Origin: Blastomussa wellsi
Taxonomy: Eukaryota; Cnidaria; Anthozoa; Scleractinia; Plerogyridae
Assembly: GCA_947652115.1 (NCBI GenBank)
Contig: OX393561.1
Span: 641,440-705,439 of the forward strand
Length of the DNA: 64,000 nucleotides
Direction of reading: 5' to 3'
Numbering within the stretch: position 1 is the stretch's first letter; each line of letters starts with the position of its first letter. Of the stretch, positions 1 through 11,800 are shown one piece after another. The translations under genes and the position numbers were made by a program. The notes below the pieces were generated by a model that was not told where the DNA came from, made no database searches, and saw nothing but the letters and a program-made list of their open reading frames with translations.

Positions 1-238
1 ATGAAGTTTTTGAGTCCGCCATTACAGGTTGTTTTGTTTGGGAGTTCGCAATTAGCTGAAACGTTATTTTGGATTATCGTTGAGGTTCGTTTACTCTTTA
101 TTATTGTTTTGCAAGGATATCGAATGTTAATAATGAACAAAAAGGTAAGTTTTTACCCGTAATTTTCATTTTGGTTTGTTTACATTTCATCATGTGAGGC
201 GTGATAAACATTGCAGGCGGACTGGAAATGGCCTTTAA
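1..238. mobile_element. TTAA-flanked MITE, copy 1 (cut by the window start)
   Basis: The right end of a non-autonomous DNA element that also occurs at 661-983. Both copies share a stretch running from 'atgaagttttt' through 'gaggttcgt', 'ttattattgttttgcaag' and 'tgataaacattgcagg' to the terminus 'actggaaatggccTTTAA'. The terminal TTAA is at 235-238. The left terminus lies before the window. A few bases of the right terminal repeat (the 'gtgcagtac' block) are missing compared with the second copy. No coding capacity is visible. Confidence 0.6.
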
Positions 239-660
239 TATACACCTAAAATTGAATAAATCAATACTGTTGTTATTATTTGGTAATAGCGTGTTACAGT
301 AATTCATGAAAACCACGCAGCTTCCCATAAAGGGATGATAATACTGCTCCGCCATGCAAGGGAAGCCACTTACTTTAAGTTTTAATGAAAGCCGTGTGCA
401 CATAGCAGCATTTTAAACTGGACAATGTTATTTGCACAAAAAAGATAACTACCTTCTTCCTCTGTCATAAAGGTCTGGTCTTTTTTCTTTTGTTCCTCTG
501 CAAGCTTCTTAAGCTTACGTCTTCTCTGTTATAGAAAAACATACTTTCGCCTTTATTTTTTTGATTCAAATATTTTTTCCTGGCTTATCCCCAAATGTGT
601 TAACAGGTGATGTAAAAATATATATAAATTTTGTTTCTTGCTCAATTCCATATTCACGTC

Positions 661-983
661 TTAAAGGCCATTTCTAGTCCGTACTGCGCAGTCTTGGGAT
701 TTGTTTACGTTTTGCGGTTTGAATTTGTTGATACGTTACACTTCAGTAACTGCGTACATGAAGTTTTTGGGAGTTTGCAATGAGCTGAAACTTTGGTTTA
801 GAATATCGTTGAGGTTCGTCTACTCTTTATTATTGTTTTGCAAGTATATCGGATGTTAATAATGATGGAAAAGGTAAGTTTTTAACCATAATTTTCATTT
901 TGGTTTGTTTATATTTTGTCGTGTGAGGCTTGATAAACATTGCAGGTGGACATTGTGCAGTACGGACTGGAAATGGCCTTTAA
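661..983. mobile_element. TTAA-flanked MITE, copy 2 (complete)
   Basis: Complete copy of the element also seen at 1-238. The ends are inverted repeats: the left end reads TTAAAGGCCATTTCTAGTCC and the right end is its complement with one mismatch over the first 20 bases, continuing through 'GTACTGC'. TTAA is present at both outer edges (661-664 and 980-983), as expected for TTAA-targeting superfamilies such as piggyBac or Kolobok; which one is not decidable here. There is no ORF of note. Confidence 0.65.
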
Positions 984-1781
984 CAGAGCTTTTAGTGAAC
1001 TTTGCACTCAAACTTATTTTTAATTATTCAGAAACCATGGGCAATATTCAGGTACCTGTTAAAAATCCTCAAAACACAAACATAGGTTGAAGCCAAGGTG
1101 TGGCTTACAAATTCAAGCTAGCACTAAATTATTCACAAAAGACTTTATTTGCAATACAGGCAAAAATTAAGGGTTTTCATATTCAGCTGTGCTTGTTTGT
1201 TCTTGAAATCTCAAATGTGCACTTTTCACTTCAAGTGTGAAACAAACTTGTAACTACACACACACAAGTTAAAATTCCTGAAGAGGAGGTTTCACAACCC
1301 ACCCCACCCCACCCCAGTTACACATCTGTCTCGAAAAATACATTTCACCTGTTGTAAACACTAAATCCAATTCTTCGGCGGGTATATATGGCTAATAAAT
1401 TTTACAATTTGGTTTTAAGAAAAGGATTTTTTACCAATAACACAATATTCGCGCAGGAAGTTTAATTAACTGGTAATGAAGGGAAATCGCATTTGACTGC
1501 TTTAACAATAATTAACTACAATTTAACAGGTGCATGTCTACGAATTACAGTGTACATAAATTGCGATTTAAGCATTAGGAGTGGTATAGTTGTTCCACTT
1601 TTACCAGTTAACGCATTAAACTCCGATGTTTAGAGTTTTGCGAGAAATAGAAGAGGAACAACAATTTTGTCTGCTAAATTGGCCCTAAAGTTAAAATTTA
1701 AGTTACCTGAAGTTCGATCCAAAACCGGGCCAACCAAACAAGAAGCTTAAGAAAATGTTTTAACTAATAAATGACACTCAC
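984..1781. other. Non-coding stretch, nothing recognised
   Basis: AT-rich sequence with no convincing exon. It contains a short CA run and an 'accccacccc' tract near 1300-1315. It probably belongs to the first intron of the minus-strand gene that begins at 2009. Confidence 0.4.
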
Positions 1782-2009
1782 CCTAAATAGCTGCACGGCG
1801 AGGAATATGGCAAACCCGGGAAGAACGTATTTCCACGGGATGTGATAACCAAATATGTGAAAATCTTTGACGACTCTCACCAGATTCGCCGCTATATCTG
1901 CATGAGGTTTTACATGTTTTCCGTACACTGCTTTGATTTTTGGATAAAATATGGCTAGAACAACACCAAGAACAGCTAAAATCAGCAGCTTCGTTTTCAA
2001 CTTAGCCAT
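1782..2009 (-). CDS. First coding exon of an unrecognised small membrane protein
   Basis: An ATG at 2009 opens 76 codons that run into a canonical donor (AGG|GTGAGT) just below 1782. The predicted N-terminus MAKLKTK is followed by a hydrophobic segment (about residues 7-25, 'LLILAVLGVVLAIFY'), a basic/polar middle part, and a second hydrophobic segment (about 60-73, 'YVLPGFAIFLAVQLF') after 'GYHIPWK'. This looks like a signal-anchor followed by a second helix. I do not recognise the family. The remaining exons would lie at lower coordinates or outside the window. An in-frame upstream TTG exists, but the ATG is preferred. Coding potential is supported by composition and the clean donor only. 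Confidence 0.5.
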
Positions 2010-2340
2010 TCTTGGAGTCAAAGTAAATTCAACAGCTCCAAACTACTCCAAAGAACACCCCATCAACTGCTGGAATGAAATGGACTCCTGTCAAAGCTGT
2101 TGTTTACATTGCTGAAGACATGCGCATAATGGAAGCCGCAAGCACGTGCATTGTCTCGCTTTGATGCGACCAATGCGCATCGAGCTGTCCAACCACAGGA
2201 AGTCAAAACAGTACAAAAGTTCGCTTGGTCGTACATACTGCGTCACCGACGCGATGTCACATTTTAGAAAGGTTTTAAAACTTAGCAAGTAATTCGCAAT
2301 TATTTTGCAGCACGAAACTTCACAATGAAGCTTTCTCCAT

Positions 2341-2506
2341 TTATTGACCATTTATACACCTTGTTTACGCCCCAAAATTTTGCATAAGCATTGTCTTCAG
2401 ATTCTCTTGGGACGACTGTAATGCCCAGGACAATTGGGAAACAAAGGTTATTGAAAATTTGGGGGGTATAAACAAGGTGTATTATGGGCAATGCGAAAAT
2501 GGTCAA
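2341..2506. repeat. Fold-back (MITE-like) element
   Basis: Imperfect terminal inverted repeats: the left side reads 'attgaccatttatacacc ttgttta' and the right side contains 'aacaaggtgtattatggg' followed by 'aaaatggtcaat'. The internal sequence is non-coding. The apparent minus-strand reading frame over this stretch is repeat-derived. Confidence 0.5.
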
Positions 2507-2668
2507 TAATTATTATTGTGTTTCCTTTTACGGGCAAGAACTTTTGACTCAATGTAATAATACTCTACCAAGGTCCTAACTTTGGAATTCTCTGCCAATA
2601 ACTATCACTGATTCAACAAGCTTTCCTACTTTTAAGAAAAAGATGATCGAATTTTTAATGAAGTGATT

Positions 2669-2732
2669 CTGAATTCGCTCCGACGAAGGGCTAACGCTCG
2701 AAACGTACCCCCTCTGATTGTAAATTGGGATA

Positions 2733-2792
<60 letters not shown>
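2669..2792. repeat. Fragment of the palindrome family plus an (ATA)n microsatellite
   Basis: Bases 2669-2707 ('gattcgctccgacgaagggc' type sequence, here starting 'gaattcgctccg') match an arm of the perfect palindrome at 43722-43913. Immediately downstream is a TAA/ATA microsatellite, about 2734-2792. The poly-Tyr reading frame on the minus strand is a translation of this microsatellite. Confidence 0.65.
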
Positions 2793-4572
2793 TACTTAAT
2801 TGACCACTCCCCATTGAGGCTTTTCAGGGCCAATTATTTAATAAAGCTTGCGAAATGGGATTCTCTGTAGGTCCAGCTAATAGACGCAATTTATTTCGAA
2901 CCACGAGGTCTTGCATAAATCCAAAATTATTGAAACAAAGAAGTTAACATTTAGACAAATAATGTTTGTTTAAAATGTACAAGTCTGGGACTACACGTAA
3001 TATGCATTCAAATTGCCGATTGATATTCAGGTCAAGGTTTGTGTCGAGGAAGTATCACAAAAGATACTCGTCTAATAAGGTATAGTAGTCAAAAAGTTTT
3101 TGCTTGTTTACTACGAGCGATTTGGGGTTCATTTTAATCTCAGTCCAATTAGTCAAAGAGCACCATCTCAATCCAAGTCGAACATTTTTTTCCCTCTAGG
3201 ATATCAAGGTGCCAGTAATGCTCCTGAACTAGACGTCATAAATTCACAAGTCGTGTTGTGGACTGTCGTGGTCCATGCTCAAGTGATATACCAGAGATGC
3301 GTTTATCAAACCTTCCGAAGCCATTTCAGTCCCATAAAGCGATATTTTTTTGCAAAATGTTTATCAAAAGATTCAGCTTTCGTCGATTTTAAATAAAACC
3401 TTACATTGATGGATTGTGAGGGCTTGGTTTTTGACTTGAAACTACGTACACCGCTATTTGATAAAGTTTGATGTTACAAAAGACAGCTCTCGGGACGTTT
3501 GAGAAACGACACTATATTTCGCAGATTTTTTGTCATTTTGAAAATGTAGGCATGCTATTGTTTGGGGCGGGTAGTAAAGCAACGCAATTAGACTCTCCCA
3601 TTTTGTCTGGTGACAAGTGGGGCTATATAAATGTTATGAGAAGAGGAGAGGCAAATTTTACAACGCGTTTGCCCAGGAATTAGTAATTTTAAACTCGTAG
3701 GTCGTCGGAAATTTGTAAAACCAATTCAAATCGTCAACCTATTCTTATTCCGTAGTACACAGTACGCATTTCAAGAATCCGCTCAAGAGAGCAGAATACG
3801 TGAAATGAACCGGAAAAATTCAAGTCATTTCGTTTTCACATTCCCGCAGTTTCAGAAACAGCAACAAAAAAAATGGCGGTCGCCCATGGCGAAAAAAGGG
3901 ATAATATCAGGCTGTGAAAGGTTCCCGCTGAAAGACAAAAATATCTTCGAATTGTAACTGTAACTTCACACAACTGTTATCGACGTATGCCGCGATGCGA
4001 ACAGCTTTTCGTCACTGAGAGACCGGGATTACCTCGTTTCCGTATGGCATGTAGGCACGCGGTATTGTTTGACGTCAGTACTCGTTTCGGAAACGTGTCC
4101 GGAAAAAAGCTTCACTTTTTCGCTTGGACACGCAAAGGGCTGATAGCGACGAAAATTGAGGCCTAGGAACTAGACATTTCCTCGTTACTATTTCTTTAAA
4201 AAATTCCTCAACAAACGCTGAACTACTGACAACAGCTGCCTTTAAATATCATCGTGCCCCCATGTTGTTGTTGTCACCCCATATCTTCGTACGGTAAACC
4301 GCTGTCTTGTCATTATACCGTGGACACTATTCTGTAAACGGAATAAACGTTTCTTAGACGTGGGTACGGAATCGCTGTTCTGGAATGAGGTCAATCGGAC
4401 ACACCAAGTTGCTGATAACGAATGGTTCACATACCGTAAAATGTTTTTAGGTTGTGAAGGTCCTACGTAACATTTACAGCAGTTGTCGACAAAGCAAGGG
4501 AGGCATAATATCTTGCTTTTACGATAAATATGGTACATGGTAAATTTTCAGCACGGTTGATCATGATATTAT
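2793..4572. other. Intergenic stretch without recognised genes
   Basis: About 1.8 kb between the unknown small gene and the SINE pair downstream of SPT5. Several short frames exist, but none shows a family signature, a codon pattern or splice sites that I can support. Confidence 0.4.
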
Positions 4573-4650
4573 CCGAGTCCCCGACAGGATTCGAACCCAT
4601 GACCTCTCAGCCACCGGCCGGGCGCTCTAACCAACTGAGCTACGGGGAAC
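4573..4650 (-). repeat. tRNA-derived SINE (head), minus strand
   Basis: On the minus strand this reads GTTCCCCGTAGCTCAGTTGG (A box) followed after about 35 bases by GGTTCGAATCC (B box) and 'GGGGACTC'. The promoter boxes of a tRNA gene are kept. The middle does not form a proper anticodon arm, and the same unit recurs at 4680, 6525 and 11246, so it is a SINE and not a functional tRNA gene. Confidence 0.7.
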
Positions 4651-4679
4651 TTTTGGTAAGCCGAACAAGGTTCGTATGA

Positions 4680-4870
4680 CAGGCGTCCAGCATACTGCTA
4701 TGATCAGCAATGTTGAAACAAGCAGTATGCAGGGCGCATGTCATATATGAACCTAGTAAGATCGCCCGACCGATAATCTGGGAGGCCCTGGGTTCGAACC
4801 CTGTTGGGGACTCATATTTGTTCTTTGTCCCACACTCATGTCATTATTGATCTTTTAAGTGTAAACTTCT
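4680..4870 (+). repeat. tRNA-derived SINE copy, plus strand, head to head with the previous one
   Basis: Contains the leader 'agcagtatgcagggcgcatg', the B-box region GGTTCGAACCC and the body 'ttctttgtcccacactcatg' followed by 'tcattattgatctttt'. The A box is degraded. The leader of the minus copy ('ggttcgtatgacaggcgtcc') faces it, so the two copies form an inverted pair around about 4660-4740. Confidence 0.65.
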
Positions 4871-4976
4871 AAACTCGTAACTCTTAATGTTTGCAATAAA
4901 TTTTATACACAACTTAGGCTATTTTAGCGCTTCTCAAAATTAAAGGAAGAAACCAGAAAACATCCTTTACAACGAT

Positions 4977-4982
4977 TTTATT
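4977..4982 (-). terminator. Possible poly(A) signal of SPT5
   Basis: AATAAA on the minus strand, about 445 bases beyond the SPT5 stop codon. It is the first canonical hexamer I saw downstream. This rests on the motif alone. Confidence 0.3.
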
Positions 4983-5426
4983 CAGCGTAAATTGTAATCA
5001 GACTGTTGTTATGTGCATGGTCCACGCGAAGTTTGGGAAGGAGTGATCGGTAGGAGTTTTCGGCCAGTGCTCTTAGGTGACGTCACCACTCATGATAGAC
5101 TCCAGACTCCCCTGCACCGAGACACGCCAAGGGACTAGGCTGGGCACGTCTGTTCCAGAGGCTTGTTGCTCGTATATTCCACTTATCAAGAAAAATCGCG
5201 ATCCGGTCAACAAGAAGACCTTTTCATTCGGTTATTTTAGTTTTTAGTAAACTAAACAAAAAAATAACATTCACGGAGCTAGCCTTAACTGTCAATAAAG
5301 GTCAACCGGTTCATCTCAAAATTGAACTACTGAAGGACAAGAACACTCCACGTCTTAAAACTGAACTGTGCACAAATTCTCTTGCTCTCTATTTATGAAG
5401 TCAACACAGCCAGTACTGTTCAACGC

Positions 5427-5801
5427 TCAGATATTTGTCGGGCCAAGTTTAGCAAGGAATTTGAGCGGCAGAATCTTGAGTTGATCGGTCTGGTCCATCT
5501 TAATAATGCCGTCTGGATCGTCGATGTTGATAAGAGTTCCAATACGCTCACGGTCATCACCCAAGATCACTTTGACCTTCAAGCAACAACACAACAAAAA
5601 CAAGCTTTAGAACTGAAATAACTACTGCGATATCACAAGATATGACATGCGACATCGTACCTTATCCTGTTTAACTGGTTCGCCAGGATCCACGTTGTTA
5701 ATAGAGACGCTGACGTCACGCTTCTCATCATACAGATACACTGTGCAAGTGCTCCCGGACACTGTTCTCACCACGCCCTTCTTGTCCATCAACTGCGGGT
5801 C
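5427..5801 (-). CDS. SUPT5H: SPT5 exons 30-31: terminal KOW and stop
   Basis: Residues 921-1016. '[20 protein letters not shown]', then '[15 protein letters not shown]' and '[21 protein letters not shown]' before the stop codon at 5427-5429. The match to the extreme C-terminus of the family shows that the gene is complete. Confidence 0.93.
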
Positions 5802-8800
5802 CTGGGAACAACAATGAGTGAATTACGTGGTCAAAACTGAGACAAGAGGAGCACCTAAAGGCAATGGCAAATTTTCTGCCAAATCAAAGGAAAGATATGA
5901 AAGTGCGAATTGGTAAATTTTGAGGGTACTGCGCTTCCGAAAATTTGTGAGACAATCACACACACAAAAAAAACTACAAGAACTAACCTCGTGATTTTCG
6001 TTGATTCTCACTTCGATGTCAGTCGTGACCCAGTCAGCTTGCGCCTCTTCCATCCCTGCCCCAGGGGTGTGGGGATTAAATGCCGGTGATACGGGAGCTA
6101 TGCTTCCTGGAGTCATGGGATTACCAAAACCGGGAGATGGGGATTGAGAATATGGAGAATAGCTAGGCTCCGAGCCATACATGCCCCCGCCAGGGGTGTT
6201 CGGGGTATACGGACCCGCATATCCACCGGGAGTGGCTGGGTTGGGTGTTCCATAAACCTGCATTACAAATCAAAACAAACAAGCATGAGCTATTCTAATA
6301 GTTTGACCAATTTGAATACAAATCGCTTGTGCTTTAGTGAGGAAATTTTCCACAATAAGTGGTTCGCGATTCCAGTTCTAAACATTGATCATTTCTCTAT
6401 CTGGAACGCATTTAGGCCCATTTAAATGAAAATTCCGTTTACGTTTCGTCCCTACCAGTTTACTGCATACAAATTTACTTTCCCTTCAAAGAAATTTACT
6501 TTCCCTTCTTCCGAACAGTTGTTTTATCAACAAGTGTGCAGGACGCGTGTGATACATGAACCTAGTTTACAAATGGCCTAGCTCACCATGAGCTCTCGTA
6601 GCTCAGTTGGTTAGAGCGCCCAACTTGTATCTGGGAGGTCATTTGTTCGAAAACTGTAGGGGACTCTTTCTCCCACGCTCGTGTTATAAGGAACAAGTCA
6701 CGATTCATCTTTACCCTTTATCCATCAGGCTGAAAATTTCATCAGCAAAGCATCTCAGTTCAATTAATGATAACAAAATGTTGACAAAAATCAAATATTT
6801 TACCAATGGGTAGCATATTTAACCAAATACTATAATTTAACTGAAAAGGGAACTGAAAAATCCCAGCCTAGACTGAATCCATCACTTACCCCAGGGGAGG
6901 GGGTTGAGGTATCAAAGTTGTAATCGAAATCTTCGTTTCGTGCTGGAGTATTTGGTTGCGTTGGATCCCAGGCTCCTCCGTGAAGAGGGGTACGTGAAGG
7001 ATCATGGGAAGGTGTCATGGAACCATAGTGAGGTGTGCGACTTCCTGTGACAAGAAATATACACGTAATCCAGGATAGTTATATGACATTTTACATGATG
7101 TAGCTACAGAAAAGGTGCTAATACATTCAGAGAAGTATTGCATCAGTATTACCATCGCCGTGAGTTGGAGTCTGGGAACCATACATGGGCGTCCGTGAGC
7201 CGTGCATGGGAGTCTGGGAGCCATACATGGGGGTCTGGGATCCATACATAGGTGTCTTGCTGTATACTGAACTGCCTCGACTTGATGGGCCACTGTGTAA
7301 TGTAATAAAAACAAAGCGAATAGAACTACCCTGTAGCAGAATTCTTTAATTTTTCTCTTATTCAAACTCCTCTAAGTAAAGACCCACTAAATTCTGGTCG
7401 CTGCCGTCAGCTAACGGTATTACGCAAGAAAAAGTTATTACGTTAGAGTTATTACAACAACTCGAGCCTGTTGAACGGCTAGGATTTTCGAGTATGGATA
7501 GAGCGTAATAAAAAGACACATTTACCACTTCGGTACTGGAAGTGACAAGCAAAAAATAAACAGAAATTAAACCACATGCCTCTTCTGGAAGCCAGCCAGT
7601 TGACGGGGTAAGAGTGTTTAAATAAAGTTTTGCCTGCCTGCCTGCCTGCCTACATTAGCTACAACTAAATGATCAAGGGAAAGCAGTGATTCCAGCAATT
7701 CATGTGATATAATTGTAGTTCTTCTTACCCTACAATAGTAAGCCTCATCCTGTCCACAGAGATGGTCTTCACACTACTGTGAAGCTCAACACGAGCAGTA
7801 GTTTCTGTAGCATCTTTCACTATACCAACATATCCTGCAAAACCAAACAAGCCATCTGATAATTTAACTTGCAACATGCTCACCATCACTATCATTGCAC
7901 CTCTGCATTCACAATTTGCCAAGGTTTTAAATATTGTTATCAATAATGGCTCCAAGCTTCATTGACAAAAATAATTCATTGTTATGTAAGAAATAGAAAA
8001 CATGTACCGTGTTTCTATCGAGTTATAGAAACACGAGTGAAAGTTTGGGAGAACGAGAAATGCTGTGGGAACATGAGCTGTAGGCGAGTGTTTCCACAGC
8101 TTTTTCGAGTTCTCCCAAACTTTCACGAGTGTTTCTATAATTCGATAGAAACCCGAAGTACATGTTTTCTATTTCTTTTAGAAAACACCGCGACGAGAAA
8201 AAGGAAAACAACTTGTTAACTTTGATTATCAAAATGTAAATTCTCTTTGCTCAAGCCATCATTACGTCAACAGCTCGTGCTAGTTCTCTGTGTCTCCATC
8301 GAGTTATAGAAACACGATTTTTAACCAATCAGCGCGCGTATTTTCTTAGGACTGTTTTCTAATTACCTTTATAAGGACCCTGTGAAATTCGCACTGTCTG
8401 TGAAATAAGGGTCAAATCACGACCTCCACGGCCTCGGCCACGTCCCCGACCCATGCCTCCTCTCTGACCACCGCGGCCGCCAGCTCCTCCGCCAGCTAAC
8501 AGAACAAACGCAAAAAATGTAATTTTGAAATAATTTGCACCAAGATTTAATGTAACAAGTGCGTGGAAAACTCACCTCCTTCTCTAGCCGGACTCGTGAT
8601 TCTTGGTGAAGCTGGAGCAAAACCACTGATCCCCAAAGTATTTGAAGCCGCCTAAAAAGGAAGAATTGGATTAAAAACTGTCTATTATATCGCTAGTCCT
8701 GGCCTCATGACTCCATGTTCCCCCCCTTGACTGCTCTCTTTCCCACCCCTCCCACACAGGTTTTTTGTTGCTCTCCCAGCCTCACAAAGCCGGTGAGGCA

Positions 8801-11800
8801 TCACACTAATTGTATACAATTAAAATAATTAAATAAAAATAGCAGGAAAGGAAAAATACTGAGATGTTCTATTTAATAAAAGGCAGGCAAATTTAGTGCG
8901 GGACTTTCCAATGTAGTGTGCTGAACAATTCTTTACCTTTCCACCCCCTGCAAGTACAAGATGTTTTGTTCTGCAAACTAAAATACCGCCATTCTCTATC
9001 ACCATCTTGGAGGATAAGAATGCGAAACTGCGGTAAAGATGCTTGATCTCTCCTTGCAGACCCTGCAAGAGAAAACAATGGTTTCAAATTATGAGCCTAA
9101 AAAACATTGAAAACTTTCAAAGTGTTCAAATTTCCACTGGTGGTGACATGTCTGCCTTGATACTGAATGAGAGAGAGAAGTCGAACAGGAAGTTTTATTG
9201 CTAAAAGGAGCTTTGTTACCATTATTGGTAAATGTTTGAAGTTGCTTTCAAATTATTTCAAAACCTTGAAATAATGGTTTACCGGGCACCGTTATACCAA
9301 AGACATAAGAGAGTTTTAGCAACGACGACGGCGACGGCAACGAAAACGTCATTTCAAAATGTAATGTCTTGTTTCTGTGACGCTTTCGCAATTATCGAAT
9401 TCTGTTTTGCTTGGAAAATGCTGACAAACTGTCCAGGAACTAAATTACTATGAACGGCGTTAAAGTAAAGAAAAAGAAAGAAAACTTTGCCGCCATGCGC
9501 TCACGTTCTCGAGAAAACATAAAATTTGGTCATTTCACGTTGCTGTTTTGTAGATGACGGCACAGAAATGTACAAACTATAAAACGCACGTGCAGAGCGA
9601 TTGTTTTTGCTCATTAAACCTATTGTTTTGTGGCGTTCTCGTTGCCGTTGCCGTCCTAGTTGCTAAGACTCCTTATAGGTAAACTGAGAACAAACAAGGA
9701 TGGCTACGAATGAGGAAGATAGAGAAGGATTTTAATTTTCAAACTTGAAAAATTAAGGCTAAACTTTTCAAGATTTATCATCAGAGCTCAATTCATTATA
9801 ATAGGGAGTGTACGCTTATGTGGCACTTACGGCATGTGGGCCTTCAATGACTTTCACAATGTCTCTGACTTGTACAGTGTTCTAAAAAACACAGAAATAT
9901 AATTATAACAACTGCAAAATGAAACAATTTGGCATTCACGTGATGTCACTGAGGTAACACTACCACTACCGTGATTTCTAACTACAGTAATTAGAGCTGA
10001 CATATTCTGGGTATTTATATCACCAGGAAGAGAAACAGCATATTTTTCTACGCTTGACTCCAGTTGCACGAGTGTCAATTACTCCATTGTGCGATTGCAT
10101 CGTGATTGGCCAGGTGTGCAGTTTGAAGTTTTGGCTACAAACCTGCTCAGAGTCCAGTGCTACAGCATTTTTGTTTTCTCTCCTTCTCCCCACTGCTTGA
10201 TGTTTTACCTGAATCACCTGAAATCAGAGCAGCACCAACAGGAATGACATCAGACAGTAGCCAGCTAAGCCAAGGATGGTACCCATTCTCTCAAGTAAAC
10301 TCCTGAGTAACGTTTAATCATAAGGCACGGGACACATATACCCGTGTTCAATCTGTGCCAGAGCGAGTGAATACTTACTTTTCCATGTTGATTCAACACT
10401 GAGAACATGTCCCTGTCCAAACGAATAATAACTCCTACTGTTTGTGGACTGTAATGCAAAAAAAAAAAGAAAGAAAGGTGCATCTATTTATCATCAAAGA
10501 GGACAACAACCATCACAATAACATTATATCTTCTGGCAATTTAATTCACTGCCTTGACTCAAACCTATGTATCAATGGAATCATATTTGACGAGGCTTAC
10601 TCTAACTGGACCATATCACCCCACTGGTGCTGACCCATGGAGTCCACTCCACTACTTCTTTCTGTGCACAGCTGGAGATCTTTGGGCAAAACCTTGAGCT
10701 GAAACATGAACAAAAAAAACATTCACAGCACTGCCTTGCCTGTAGAGAAAAAACATCAACACCCAGTTCCCTGCTCAACTCCAAAATTGCCACTATCATG
10801 CTAAGGATGATAACTCAACACAAACTCAGCTGTTAGCTTACCTCATGCATGGTTAGATCTGCAAACAAGACCACCATGTTATCTTCTACTCTAACAATCA
10901 AGCCGGTATCACCCTCATAACGTCCACCAATGACTTTCACATGATCACCCATCTTGAAATGCTTCTGCAGTTCTTGTGCCATGAATTCTAAAGGATCCTA
11001 TAACACCAAGTCAAAATAATATTATGTATTTGTATTTGGTTGACACACAACATCAGCAAAAAAGATTTGCCGCAATACAGGTTAACAATGAAGAATACTT
11101 CTGTGTAGCACAAACATTTGTGTTGATTGCCCCTGATCTGCAAAAATTAAATCTCCCAGAGAAACGCAAACTAAACTAATATGTGAATATAAAACAAAAC
11201 CCCTTCTGATTGTGTCTTGTTTTAAATATTCACCAAGAGTTAGACTCATAGCTCAGTTGGTTAGTCTAAGAGTGCACGATCGGTATCTGGGAGGTCATGG
11301 GTTTGAATCCTGACTTTGTCCCACACTAGTATAATATTTGATCATTTCATCTTTATCATTTATTCACCGAGCTGAAAATCTGCCATCTATAATATTTATC
11401 AGACGGCAGTATAGTACTTGATGGTTTTGGGCTGATTTTTAGGTTGTGAAAGGTAGACTTATACACGCTGGGTAAATGCGGTAGTTCTTGCACAAGTCTT
11501 GCAAAACAAATGAACATACAAACCTTCAAGTCGTCGTGTTTTGGCATGATGGTGATTTTGTTTCCATCAATACTAAGTACGGTGCCTTTCAAATTTGCCA
11601 GGTCTCCTTCAGCAACCTCTACAACATCTCCAGTTACAAACGAATGCCTTTCCTCATCTGAGCCTTCCTTTAAACTTTTTATTGGCACTAAAAAAAAAAC
11701 AGTCAAAACACTCTTTTCCTTGTTTATATTTTAGTTCAAGCATATTTTGACACAAATACAACAATTCCCAAAACATACAGATAAGGAAGTTAATCAGTCA

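Noticed and set aside
2632..2814. Poly-tyrosine protein
   Set aside because: Translation of the (ATA)n microsatellite.
4573..4650. A functional tRNA gene on the minus strand
   Set aside because: A and B boxes are present, but the anticodon arm is not credible and the unit recurs as a dispersed repeat.
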